DNA of 7,996 nt, taken from an uncultured Rubrobacteraceae bacterium. GTDB taxonomy: Bacteria; Actinomycetota; Rubrobacteria; Rubrobacterales; Rubrobacteraceae. The DNA is taken from assembly GCA_902805985.1 (NCBI GenBank), contig CADCUW010000069.1, forward strand, positions 1-7,996, given 5' to 3'. Shown here in pieces: positions 1-6,711 of this stretch. Below the pieces are notes generated by a model that saw nothing but the letters and a program-made list of their open reading frames with translations, made no database searches and had not been told where the DNA came from. The position numbers were made by a program, and so were the translations under genes. How positions within the stretch are numbered: the stretch's first letter is position 1; every line of letters starts with the position of its first letter.

Positions 1-681
1 CTGGAACTGCGGAGCCGGGATGCTCCTGCCCTTGATCAGGTCGAACCGCAACGCCGCGTACATGGGGCACTCGATGCCCGTGACGCAGACCTCGCCGTCG
101 CCTTGGGCGGCGTGGGCGTCGCCGCAGGAGAAGAGCGCCTCCGCGTGCTGGACGGGCAGATAGAGGACCGAGCCCTTCGTGATGTGGCGGGTGTCCATGT
201 TGCCGCCGAAGGGCCCAGGCGGCATAATTACCGGCTTCTCGGGGCCGGTGGGGGAGACGCCCATCGTGCCGAAGAAGGGCTCTATCGGAACGACGATGTC
301 GTCCTTGAAGAAGGTGTAGTCCCCGTTCGTGAGATCAAAGACCTTCAGGTAGGCGTCCGAGAAGTCCTCCGGCAAGAGCCCGGTCCCGGGGAGCACGGCC
401 GACCAGCCCCAGCCCTCCGTGTGCATGTCCAGAACCTCCACGGCCAGCACGTCGCCCGGCTCGGCGCCCCGCATCGCGACGGGGCCGGCGAGCGGGTAGA
501 GCTTCTCCCAGTCCAGCGTGGCGAGGTCGTCCGCGGTCGAGTCCGGTGTGATCTGGCCGTCCGAGACCTCCCGCGTCCTGTAGACGACCGTGTCCCCGGG
601 CTCCACCGTCAGCACGGGCTCTTGCTCGTTGTCCCAGACGTAATGGACCCGGTCTTCCGGGAAGTAGTGCGTCCTCGCCAC
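1..681 (-). CDS. Acetamidase/formamidase family protein (3' end outside window)
   Basis: Likely hydrolyses a short-chain amide (formamide or acetamide) to ammonia and the acid in the cytoplasm; the exact substrate cannot be read from sequence. A GTG start at 681 gives 227 visible residues, open to the left edge. Upstream, AGGAGGG at 687-693 sits 5 bases from the GTG, which fixes the start. Family hallmarks are clear: VEPGDTVVYRTREVSDGQI (residues 26-44), the glycine-rich GPFGGNMD block (156-163), GDAHAAQGDGE (187-197) and the following TGIE (201-204), all typical of the FmdA/AmdA fold. About 80 or more C-terminal residues are probably missing, since members usually have 300-400 residues. I found no convincing promoter in the 200 bases upstream. 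Its upstream neighbour on the same strand is the trans-sulfuration enzyme, whose stop lies 201 bases away behind a possible terminator, so they may be separate transcripts. Confidence 0.92.
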   Translation of the reverse strand, partial: MARTHYFPEDRVHYVWDNEQEPVLTVEPGDTVVYRTREVSDGQITPDSTADDLATLDWEKLYPLAGPVAMRGAEPGDVLAVEVLDMHTEGWGWSAVLPGTGLLPEDFSDAYLKVFDLTNGDYTFFKDDIVVPIEPFFGTMGVSPTGPEKPVIMPPGPFGGNMDTRHITKGSVLYLPVQHAEALFSCGDAHAAQGDGEVCVTGIECPMYAALRFDLIKGRSIPAPQFQ

Positions 682-822
682 GTGCGCCCTCCTGGCCTCG
701 TTTACCCGGGACGTACTCTCTCATACTGAGGCTTTGAGGTCTCAGGCTCAAGGCACAAGGTTGGAGGTTTTAGCAGACGGTGCATACTTGACGGAGCTGG
801 AAGCTACCGAACTCTGCGACGG

Positions 823-841
823 TTCTCCGCCGGCCGGAGAA
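823..841 (-). terminator. Possible terminator of the trans-sulfuration gene
   Basis: Perfect 7-base arms TTCTCCG (823-829) and CGGAGAA (835-841) enclose a 5-base GC loop, about 40 bases downstream of the minus-strand stop at 883. There is no clear U-tract after it, so intrinsic termination is plausible but not certain. Confidence 0.4.
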
Positions 842-857
842 GGTCCTAAAGGTCCTA
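840..857. repeat. Perfect 9-base tandem duplication
   Basis: AAGGTCCTA occurs twice back to back (840-848 and 849-857) in the gap between the two minus-strand genes, overlapping the foot of the 823-841 hairpin by two bases. It looks like a replication-slippage product; no function is visible. Confidence 0.7.
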
Positions 858-882
858 ACCTCAAAACCCAAGACCCGGGGCC

Positions 883-2118
883 TCAGAACCTCTCCAGCGC
901 CTGCTCGAGGTCCGCCGCGATGTCTTCCGGGTGCTCGATGCCGACGGAGAGCCGGATCAGGTTCTCCTTTACACCGAGCCGCTCGCGACGGGATGGCGAG
1001 AGCTCGCGATGGGACGAGGTCGCCGGGTGGATGGCTAGGGTGTAGACGTCGCCGAGGCTCGGGGCTTTTACGCAGAGGTCGAGCGCGTTCAGGAACCGGA
1101 AGGCGGCCTCCCTGCCCATTTCGGGGTCCACGGCGAGCTCGAAGGAGACGAGGCCGCCGGTATCGGAGAGGGCGCGACCGGCCGTCTCGCGGTCTGGGTG
1201 ATCTTCGAGGGACGGGTGGTTGACCTTCGAGATTTTCGGGTGCTCCGAGAGGCGTGCCGCTATCTCGCGGGCGTTCGCGCACTGGCGCTCCATCCGCAAG
1301 GAGATCGTCTTGAGGCCCCTGTGGGCGAGCCAGGCCTCGAAGGGGCCGAGCACGCCGCCCACGAGCTTGCGGATGCTCTCGACGGCCGCGTCAAAGGGCG
1401 GCCCGGCGACCACGACCCCGGCGGTCAGGTCGCCGTGGCCGGAGAGGTACTTCGTAGCACTATGGACGACGATGTCAGCGCCGAGGTCCAGAGGTCGCTG
1501 CAGGTACGGGGTGCCGAAGGTGTTGTCCACGATCAGGGCGGTGCCCGCGGCGCGTGTGATCCGGGCCAGACCCTCGATGTCCGCGACCCGCAGCAGAGGG
1601 TTTGAGATGGTCTCCACCATCACGGCCCGGGGCCTCAGCTCCGCGACCTTCTTCTCGACGAGGCCGAGGTCGTACGCGTCAACGAACCTGGTCTCCACGC
1701 CGTTGGCGCCGAAGACCTGCACGAGCAAGGTCGCCGTCGAGCCGTAGAGCTGCTCGGCGGCCAGAGCGGTCGCCCCGCCCGTAAGCTCCGCCGCCGCGAG
1801 CGCCGCGTGCGTCGCGGCCATCCCCGACCCGAAGGCGAAGGCGCGCGCCTCTCCCCGCAAACCTTCCAGCGAGCCGACCGCGTCCTCGAAGGCGCGCACG
1901 GTCGGGTTGTCGTAGCGGGCGTAGCTGTAGCCCTCTTCCTCGCCGCCAAGGACCCTGTCGGTGGTCTGGATGTCCGGGTGGGAGAAGGTCGTCGAGGCGT
2001 ATATGGGCGTCGAGACCGGATAGAAGTCCCCACGGCCGTTGCCGTCGGGGCGACCGCGACGTTCGCCGGCGTGTACGGCGTGGGTGTCGAAGCGCCGGTT
2101 CTCGTCCGCGCTACCCAT
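883..2118 (-). CDS. PLP-dependent Cys/Met metabolism enzyme (cystathionine gamma-lyase/synthase type)
   Basis: A 411-residue cytoplasmic, probably tetrameric enzyme of the trans-sulfuration family, acting on cystathionine, O-acyl-homoserine, homocysteine or methionine. The Schiff-base lysine is K223 in SATKYLSGHGD; D198 in VDNT pairs with the pyridine nitrogen. Y66 and R68 in YSYARYDNPT are the phosphate-binding pair supplied by the neighbouring subunit. GSGM (97-100) binds phosphate, Y125 in QLYGST stacks on the ring, and R389 in IRLSVGIE binds the substrate carboxylate. The position after Tyr-Gly that is Cys in classical methionine gamma-lyase is Ser (S127), which argues against typical methionine gamma-lyase but does not separate lyase from synthase. 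Length fits the family. The ATG at 2118 has only a weak GGTGAT-like ribosome site. It is divergent from the tetR gene, so TetR control is possible. Confidence 0.93.
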   Translation of the reverse strand: MGSADENRRFDTHAVHAGERRGRPDGNGRGDFYPVSTPIYASTTFSHPDIQTTDRVLGGEEEGYSYARYDNPTVRAFEDAVGSLEGLRGEARAFAFGSGMAATHAALAAAELTGGATALAAEQLYGSTATLLVQVFGANGVETRFVDAYDLGLVEKKVAELRPRAVMVETISNPLLRVADIEGLARITRAAGTALIVDNTFGTPYLQRPLDLGADIVVHSATKYLSGHGDLTAGVVVAGPPFDAAVESIRKLVGGVLGPFEAWLAHRGLKTISLRMERQCANAREIAARLSEHPKISKVNHPSLEDHPDRETAGRALSDTGGLVSFELAVDPEMGREAAFRFLNALDLCVKAPSLGDVYTLAIHPATSSHRELSPSRRERLGVKENLIRLSVGIEHPEDIAADLEQALERF

Positions 2119-2182
2119 GCAGGATCACCGCCCCCGCAAACCGAGACGGTCGATACAAGATCGAGACATAAAACATGCCCCT

Positions 2183-2211
2183 AGAATACCGGGTTTTGGA
2201 GATGGTGTCGG
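2183..2211 (-). promoter_or_regulatory. Candidate promoter of the trans-sulfuration gene
   Basis: On the minus strand CCGACA (2211-2206), a 17-base spacer and TATTCT (2188-2183) resemble a housekeeping promoter with a weak -35 (4 of 6). It would start transcription near 2176 and leave a leader of about 58 bases. No SAM-riboswitch-like fold is apparent in this short leader. Confidence 0.4.
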
Positions 2212-2232
2212 CGGCCTCCGCCACCCGCCCGG

Positions 2233-2261
2233 TTGACGCTCCTCATCTCAGGGTCTATAGT
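2233..2261 (+). promoter_or_regulatory. tetR promoter, predicted leaderless transcript
   Basis: TTGACG (2233-2238), a 17-base spacer and TATAGT (2256-2261) match the housekeeping consensus closely. Only six bases separate the -10 from the ATG at 2268, so the predicted +1 falls on the A of the start codon and the mRNA would have no leader. No Shine-Dalgarno sequence precedes the ATG, which agrees. Confidence 0.75.
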
Positions 2262-2267
2262 CGCGCT

Positions 2268-2942
2268 ATGGATAATAACAGCGTTATACATAAAAACGAC
2301 GTTCTAAAACCAGTGGTGACCGACTACCGGCGGGAGCGGGAGGAGAGCAGGGAGGCGCTCAGGCTCGGGATCCTGGACGCCGCGGGACGTCTGTTGGCCG
2401 AGGAGGGGCCGCAGGCGCTCTCGATGCGGCGCGTTGCCCGGGAGGTGAACGCCTCCACCCAGGTCCTCTACACGATGTTCGGGGGCAAGGACGGCCTGGC
2501 GAACGAGCTCTTTCTGGAGGGCTTCGAGAGGCTGACGGGGGCGCACGGGGCCGGGCCGCGTTCGGAGGACCCCTTGCGCCGCCTCTACGAGAGGGCGGAG
2601 GCCTACTTCGAGAACGCTTTGGCGAACCCCAACTACTACCGGGTGATGTTCTTCGACGCTATCCCGGGGTTCAGGCCCTCAGAAGAGACGCTCGCCAAAA
2701 CCTGGGGGACCTTCGACGCGCTCACGGAGGCGGTGCGCGGGTGCGCGCGGGCCGGCCTGTTCGCCCGGGAGGTCGAGGAGGAGCCGCGCGAGGCGGCGCT
2801 ATCGCTGTGGTCGACGGCGCACGGCGTGGTGAGCCTGCGCATCACGGGGCACCTGCCCGACGAGGCGGAGGCAAGGCGCGTGTTCACGACGGCGATGCGT
2901 GGCGCGGTGGAAGGTCTGCTGGTGCGCGGCCAGGACGTGTAG
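2268..2942 (+). CDS. TetR/AcrR family regulator with WHG-type C-terminal domain
   Basis: A 224-residue, probably dimeric DNA-binding repressor. Residues 31-83 carry the TetR DNA-binding domain, with helix-turn-helix SMRRVAREVNASTQVLYTMF (52-71) followed by GGKDGLANELF. The C-terminal ligand domain contains WSTAHGVVSL (181-190), the signature of the WHG (TetR_C_33) subfamily. I chose the ATG at 2268 and not an in-frame ATG at 2175, because a strong promoter lies between them and the longer form would add 31 residues unlike the family. The first 15 codons are unusually AT-rich for this genome, as expected for leaderless initiation. The truncated dehydrogenase follows after 25 bases and probably belongs to the same transcript; the divergent trans-sulfuration gene is the other possible target. 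The ligand is unknown. Confidence 0.93.
   Translation: MDNNSVIHKNDVLKPVVTDYRREREESREALRLGILDAAGRLLAEEGPQALSMRRVAREVNASTQVLYTMFGGKDGLANELFLEGFERLTGAHGAGPRSEDPLRRLYERAEAYFENALANPNYYRVMFFDAIPGFRPSEETLAKTWGTFDALTEAVRGCARAGLFAREVEEEPREAALSLWSTAHGVVSLRITGHLPDEAEARRVFTTAMRGAVEGLLVRGQDV
2275..2287. promoter_or_regulatory. Palindrome at the tetR start, candidate TetR operator
   Basis: ATAAC-AGC-GTTAT is a perfect 5+3+5 palindrome inside codons 3-7 of tetR, immediately downstream of the predicted +1. A second short palindrome, AACG-A-CGTT, follows at about 2295-2303. Position and symmetry suit an autoregulatory operator, but TetR operators are usually somewhat longer, so this is inference. Confidence 0.3.
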
Positions 2943-2967
2943 GACAAGGCGAGGAAAGGAAGACGAG

Positions 2968-3474
2968 ATGGGGCATGAGGAAGTCATAGTGGGAAGGACG
3001 GGCGCCGGAGCGCCGGGGGACGGTCCGGGAGATCGGGGCGATGGCCCGGACCGTCCCAAGCGGGTAGTCATCCTGGGCGGCGGATACGCGGGGCTCTTCG
3101 CCGCCAGGCGCGCCTCCCGCGGGTCCAAGCGCGGCCGGGTAGAGGTCACCCTCGTCGACCCAGCTCTCGTGTGGGTAGAGCGCACCCGCATGCACCAGGT
3201 CGCCGCCGGGGACGCCTCCGTGAAGCGGTGGCCGCTTGAGGAGCTCTTCCGAGGCACGGGTGTGCGCGTGGTGGGCGGCAGGGCCACGGAGATCGACGCG
3301 GAGGGCGGGGAGGTTGAGGTGGAGACCGGGGACGGGACCATCAGGCACCTGCCGTTCGACCGGCTCGTGTACGCCCTCGGGAGCGCGTCGGGCACGGGTG
3401 ACGCGCCTGCACGCCGCCCGCCACGTCCTGAACGTCGCCGGGCTGGTCTTCACGTCCCTCGGCGCCCTGTCTGA
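2968..3474 (+). pseudogene. Truncated FAD/NAD(P)H dehydrogenase (NDH-2-like), N-terminal part only
   Basis: The ATG at 2968 has an AAGGAAG ribosome site about 5 bases upstream and opens a 168-residue frame. After a glycine/aspartate-rich N-terminus of about 30 residues comes the FAD-binding Rossmann motif VVILGGGYAGLFAARRA (33-49), an acidic residue ending strand 2 (LVDP, D64), the MHQVAAGD segment (75-82) and FDRLVYALGSASGTGD (130-145), all in the order seen in type II NADH dehydrogenase-like flavoproteins. From about residue 146 the sequence turns into arginine/proline-rich out-of-frame text and stops. Full-length relatives have roughly 350-400 residues, so the NAD(P)H-binding domain and C-terminus are missing. 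No other frame downstream restores them. Without the second nucleotide-binding domain it is unlikely to be an active oxidoreductase. It lies 25 bases after tetR, its probable regulator. Confidence 0.8.
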
Positions 3475-3501
3475 GACCCGGTCGAGGAAGGCCTCGTAAG
3501 C
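3400..3501 (-). pseudogene. Possible DUF2267 N-terminal remnant
   Basis: One minus-strand frame reads YEAFLDRVSDRA (from 3498) and then a PATFRTWRAA stretch. This resembles the usual opening of DUF2267 proteins (a YxxFLxRVxxRA block followed by an ATxRTL block) with a few residues lost between. No start codon or ribosome site precedes it, and similarity ends near 3400, where the opposing dehydrogenase also ends. The resemblance is short and judged by eye; it could be chance. Confidence 0.25.
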
Positions 3502-3520
3502 CCGGAGACCAGTAGCTCGA

Positions 3521-3559
3521 CGCTCGCCGGGGCCGCTCGCCGGGGCCGTTCGCCGCGCG
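3521..3559. repeat. 13-base GC-rich tandem repeat, two perfect copies plus one degenerate
   Basis: CGCTCGCCGGGGC is repeated exactly at 3521-3533 and 3534-3546, followed by a diverged third unit CGTTCGCCGCGCG at 3547-3559. It sits in the gap between the truncated dehydrogenase and the 3' end of hxlR. Confidence 0.8.
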
Positions 3560-3572
3560 GTCCCGGCGAGCG
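3534..3572. terminator. Bidirectional hairpin between convergent genes
   Basis: CGCTCGCCGGG (3534-3544) and CCCGGCGAGCG (3562-3572) form a perfect 11-base stem with a 17-base GC-rich loop. The upstream tandem copy (3521-3531) can pair with the same right arm. The position 3' of both converging genes suggests a shared terminator; neither side has a U-tract. Confidence 0.5.
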
Positions 3573-3599
3573 ATCGGACCGGGCAATCTAGCAGGGATC

Positions 3600-4265
3600 T
3601 CAGGCCGTAGGGATCGCGGAGCCGAGCATCTTCAGGCACCGGGCAGCGGCCTCGCCGTCCCGCTCGCCCTCGATCCGGATCCCCCCCGACCCAAGCGCCT
3701 CCTCGGGTGCCATCCGCCCGGCGCTCAGGGACAGGAAGGCGCCCGCGCCGCCGGAGACCACGACGTCGGGGACCTCGGCGGCCCCCTGCCTAGTCTCGAC
3801 CTTGCACCCCTCAACCCGCAGGTGAAAGGCCTCGCCGTCGATGCGGAACTCGTATACCTCCGGCGGACTATCCGCCTCCGGCTCGAAGAGCGACCGCAAC
3901 GCCATCGCCACCCACGCCGGACGGCGCTCGTCTCTCTCCCGCGGTTCTTCCTCCACGAGCCTCGACCCCCACCTCGACAGCCCCAGGATCACGGGCTCCA
4001 GCGACCGCCCGAGGCCCGTCAACTCGTAGACGCCGGTCCCCGCCGGCGGCGGCAACGTGCCGCGGAGTAAGATCCCGTTCTCCTCCAGCGCCCTTAGCCG
4101 CGCGGCGAGCAGGTTCGTGCCGATCCCCGGCAGCCCCGCCAACAGGTCCTTGAACCGCTTCGGACCCGTCAACAACTCGCGCACCAAGAGCAGCGTCCAA
4201 CGCTCCCCCACGACGTCGAGCGCCCTCGCCACCGTGCAATGCTGGTCGTAACTCCTCTTGCCCAC
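3600..4265 (-). CDS. HxlR family winged-helix regulator with SCP2-like C-terminal domain
   Basis: A 221-residue regulator. Residues 5-105 form the HxlR DNA-binding domain: YDQHCTVARALDVVGERWTL (6-25), RELLTGPKRFKDLLAGLPGI (29-48), NLLAARLRALEENGIL (51-66) and a winged YELTGLGRSL (80-89). C10 sits where redox-sensing HxlR members carry their reactive cysteine, so thiol sensing is possible. The C-terminal 90 residues (EVYEFRIDGEAFHLRV onward) resemble the SCP2 sterol-carrier-like domain often fused to actinobacterial HxlR proteins and may bind a hydrophobic ligand. An in-frame GTG at 4274 would add three residues, but AGGAG at 4278-4274 overlaps it; the same AGGAG lies 8 bases from the GTG at 4265, so I chose 4265. 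The gene is divergent from the sigma factor gene through overlapping promoters, so it may regulate both. Confidence 0.92.
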   Translation of the reverse strand: MGKRSYDQHCTVARALDVVGERWTLLLVRELLTGPKRFKDLLAGLPGIGTNLLAARLRALEENGILLRGTLPPPAGTGVYELTGLGRSLEPVILGLSRWGSRLVEEEPRERDERRPAWVAMALRSLFEPEADSPPEVYEFRIDGEAFHLRVEGCKVETRQGAAEVPDVVVSGGAGAFLSLSAGRMAPEEALGSGGIRIEGERDGEAAARCLKMLGSAIPTA

Positions 4266-4307
4266 CTTTACCACTCCTGGTTGTGTTCAAAATGAGATAG
4301 CGTTCAC

Positions 4308-4336
4308 TTGAAAATTATATAGTAATGAGGTATATT
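4308..4336 (+). promoter_or_regulatory. Promoter of the sigma factor gene
   Basis: TTGAAA (4308-4313), a 17-base spacer and TATATT (4331-4336) closely match the housekeeping consensus in an AT-rich island within GC-rich DNA. Predicted +1 lies at 4343-4345, at or just before the ATG at 4345, so the transcript is leaderless or nearly so for that start. Confidence 0.7.
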
Positions 4337-4341
4337 TACAA
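4314..4341 (-). promoter_or_regulatory. Promoter of the hxlR gene, overlapping the sigma promoter
   Basis: On the minus strand TTGTAA (4341-4336), a 16-base spacer and a perfect TATAAT (4319-4314) form a strong promoter, with predicted start near 4307 and a leader of about 40 bases containing the AGGAG of hxlR. Its -35 shares base 4336 with the opposing -10, and its -10 abuts the opposing -35. Confidence 0.7.
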
Positions 4342-4344
4342 CCG

Positions 4345-5238
<894 letters not shown>

Positions 5239-5255
5239 TCCCCGGGTAGGCCCAT

Positions 5256-5287
5256 GAAGGGACGCGCCAGCCCTGGCGTGCCCCTTC
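5256..5287 (+). terminator. Terminator of the sigma factor gene
   Basis: Arms 5256-5270 and 5273-5287 pair over 15 positions with 13 Watson-Crick pairs, one G-T and one mismatch; the top pair probably opens to give a 4-base loop. It begins 17 bases after the stop. The following TCGTTCTCG is only weakly T-rich. Confidence 0.6.
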
Positions 5288-5371
5288 TCGTTCTCGCGGG
5301 CGCCGGTGGCCGTCCGGGGACTGTCCCAGCGGGCGTGCTCTCGGGGACGTGCAAGGTTCGTAGCGGGGTTG

Positions 5372-5377
5372 TATGAT
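5372..5377 (+). promoter_or_regulatory. Candidate -10 of the phosphoesterase gene
   Basis: TATGAT is a good -10 hexamer, but the sequence 16-17 bases upstream (around GTGCAA) matches the -35 poorly. It would give a leader of about 70 bases before the ATG at 5453. An 11-base palindrome GGGAC-T-GTCCC at 5317-5327 lies upstream and could be an operator. Confidence 0.3.
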
Positions 5378-5452
5378 GCGTCCGTTGCCACGCTAGGGAC
5401 GGGAAATGCCGCTTGCTCCCTCTTCCCATTACTTCCAAGAACGGTGGTGGGG

Positions 5453-6355
5453 ATGAGAAAAAGGGCGCTCCTGTTCGCTTCGATGACCTCAGGGGTGTTG
5501 CTGGCGTGCTTCGCCGCCGTGCTGACGGCGGCGCCGGGCTCCGGGCAGACGGCGTCGGCAACGCTGGTCGGCGCGGGGGACATAGCCGGCTGCTCAGAGG
5601 AGAGAGACAGCAGCGCCACCGCGAACCTGCTGGGCAAGATCTCCGGGACCGTCTACACCCTCGGCGACAACGTGCAGGGGCAGGGCGACATCAACGAGTT
5701 TAGGAACTGTTACGACCCCACCTGGGGCAAGTACAAGAAGCGCACCAAGCCCTCCGTCGGCAACCACGAGTATCACACCCCGGATGCGCGGCCCTACTAC
5801 GACTACTTAGGGGCGGGGGCGGGCGGGCCCGGCCGGGGCTACTACAGCTACGATCGCGGTAAGTGGCACGTCGTGGTCCTCAACAGCAACTGCGGCCAGG
5901 TAGGAGGGTGCGACGACGAGTCGCCCCAGGGACGCTGGCTCAGGAGAGACCTTAGAAACAACCCCTCCAGGTGCACCCTCGCCTACTTCCACCACCCGCT
6001 CCAGGCCACGGGCACGAATACCCCATCCCAGCAGGTAAGGCCCTTCTGGAGCATGCTCCACGACCGGGACGCCGACGTCATACTCAGCGGGCACGCCCAC
6101 CGCTACGAGCGCCACGCCCCGATGACCCCGGGCGGGGAGCGTTCGGCCGACGGTATCCGTCAGTTCGTCGTCGGGACCGGCGGGGCCGATGGCGGCACCG
6201 AGATCCACGAAAACCAGACCCCGAACCTGCAGGTCGTGGAGGTTGCCACGCCGGGCGTCCTCAGGCTCAACCTCCGGGCAGACTCCTACGCTTGGAAGTT
6301 CGTCCCGATAGCGAACCAATCCTTTACCGACTCTGGCACGGACCGGTGCCACTAG
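5453..6355 (+). CDS. Exported calcineurin-like metallophosphoesterase
   Basis: A 300-residue secreted or cell-surface phosphoesterase, similar in motif layout to purple acid phosphatase/alkaline phosphatase-type enzymes. The N-terminus MRKR plus a hydrophobic stretch to about residue 26 is a signal peptide; LLAC at 16-19 is a weak lipobox, so lipid anchoring is possible but cleavage after the alanines near 26-36 is equally likely. Dimetal motifs appear in order: GDIAG (D43), LGDN (D72), GNHEY (N104, H105), YFHHPL (H180/H181) and SGHAHRYER (H214, H216). The His usual two residues after the first Asp is Ala (A45), as in the purple acid phosphatase arrangement. Six cysteines in the mature part (47, 86, 147, 153, 174, 299) suggest disulfides. 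The frame extends upstream to a GTG at 5306, but the signal peptide and a GGTGGTGGGG stretch fix ATG 5453. Substrate unknown. Confidence 0.9.
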   Translation: MRKRALLFASMTSGVLLACFAAVLTAAPGSGQTASATLVGAGDIAGCSEERDSSATANLLGKISGTVYTLGDNVQGQGDINEFRNCYDPTWGKYKKRTKPSVGNHEYHTPDARPYYDYLGAGAGGPGRGYYSYDRGKWHVVVLNSNCGQVGGCDDESPQGRWLRRDLRNNPSRCTLAYFHHPLQATGTNTPSQQVRPFWSMLHDRDADVILSGHAHRYERHAPMTPGGERSADGIRQFVVGTGGADGGTEIHENQTPNLQVVEVATPGVLRLNLRADSYAWKFVPIANQSFTDSGTDRCH

Positions 6356-6365
6356 GCCGCCTCTC

Positions 6366-6387
6366 CGGGCTCGACCGCCCGAGCCCG
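6366..6387 (+). terminator. Terminator of the phosphoesterase gene
   Basis: Perfect 8-base arms CGGGCTCG (6366-6373) and CGAGCCCG (6380-6387) with a 6-base loop start 10 bases after the stop and are followed by the pyrimidine-rich TACTCTCTTCTCCT. Confidence 0.65.
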
Positions 6388-6415
6388 TACTCTCTTCTCC
6401 TGGCGGCGTCGGTTC

Positions 6416-6421
6416 TATACT
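6416..6421 (+). promoter_or_regulatory. Candidate -10 of the short TPR paralog
   Basis: TATACT lies 35 bases before the GTG at 6457. No good -35 is visible. The inverted paralog has the same TATACT hexamer 32 bases before its own GTG, so the arrangement appears to be shared by descent. Confidence 0.35.
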
Positions 6422-6456
6422 AGGAGGCCGCAGGGACGTTCGACGAAAGGGTTCCC

Positions 6457-6711
6457 GTGGAGAACGCGCAGAACAGGATCGACTACTTCGAGCGGATGCT
6501 CGCAGACAACCCGCAGAACCCGACCGGCCTGTTGGCCCTCGCCAACGAGTACAAGAAGGCCGGGCGCGACGAGGACGAGGCGGCGGTATTGAAGAGGTAC
6601 GTGGAGGCCCACGAGCGTGAGCGTTCTGGAAGGCAACACGCACCCCGGTTCACTTTCCGCGCCCGCCTCAACGGAGACGGCGCGGGGAAGATCGAGCTTC
6701 TGGGCGCCTAG
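6457..6711 (+). CDS. Short TPR-type protein, truncated paralog of the gene at 6708-7049
   Basis: An 84-residue frame beginning with GTG at 6457, with AAGGG five bases upstream. Residues 7-48 (RIDYFERMLADNPQNPTGLL onward through LKRYV) match the convergent neighbour almost residue for residue and form one TPR-like helical hairpin. After residue about 54 the reading frame departs: the paralog's EGNAY is mirrored by EGNTH in the +1 frame (from 6629), then the original frame resumes similarity as ARLNGDGAGKIE (from about 6661). Two indels (about +7 and -4 bases against the paralog) thus scramble about 12 residues and restore frame. It ends about 30 residues before the paralog. It may be a functional small adaptor with one TPR or a decaying duplicate; the N-terminal conservation favours recent or present function. 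Confidence 0.65.
   Translation: MENAQNRIDYFERMLADNPQNPTGLLALANEYKKAGRDEDEAAVLKRYVEAHERERSGRQHAPRFTFRARLNGDGAGKIELLGA
6478..6552 (+). repeat. Left arm of inverted gene duplication
   Basis: These 75 bases match the reverse complement of 6954-7028 at 64 of 75 positions by hand count. They encode the conserved IDYFERMLADNP...ALANEY block of the left paralog. Confidence 0.85.

Noticed and set aside
103..729. Long plus-strand open frame opposite the acetamidase/formamidase gene
   Set aside because: It is antisense shadow of a clearly conserved coding frame in GC-rich DNA; its protein is Arg/Val/Gly-rich with no recognisable motif.
728..892. Long imperfect inverted similarity between 728-753 and 867-892
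   Set aside because: Only about two thirds of positions match, both arms are simple purine-rich GAGG-type text, and the right arm overlaps coding sequence; chance is sufficient.
2119..2176. Possible SAM or other methionine-related riboswitch in the leader of the trans-sulfuration gene
   Set aside because: The predicted leader is about 58 bases, shorter than the large SAM classes, and I found no recognisable conserved core; only a 5-base inverted pair at 2150-2164.
5306..5452. 49-codon upstream extension of the phosphoesterase frame
   Set aside because: It would bury the signal peptide and include the likely promoter and a palindrome; the ATG at 5453 begins a normal exported protein.
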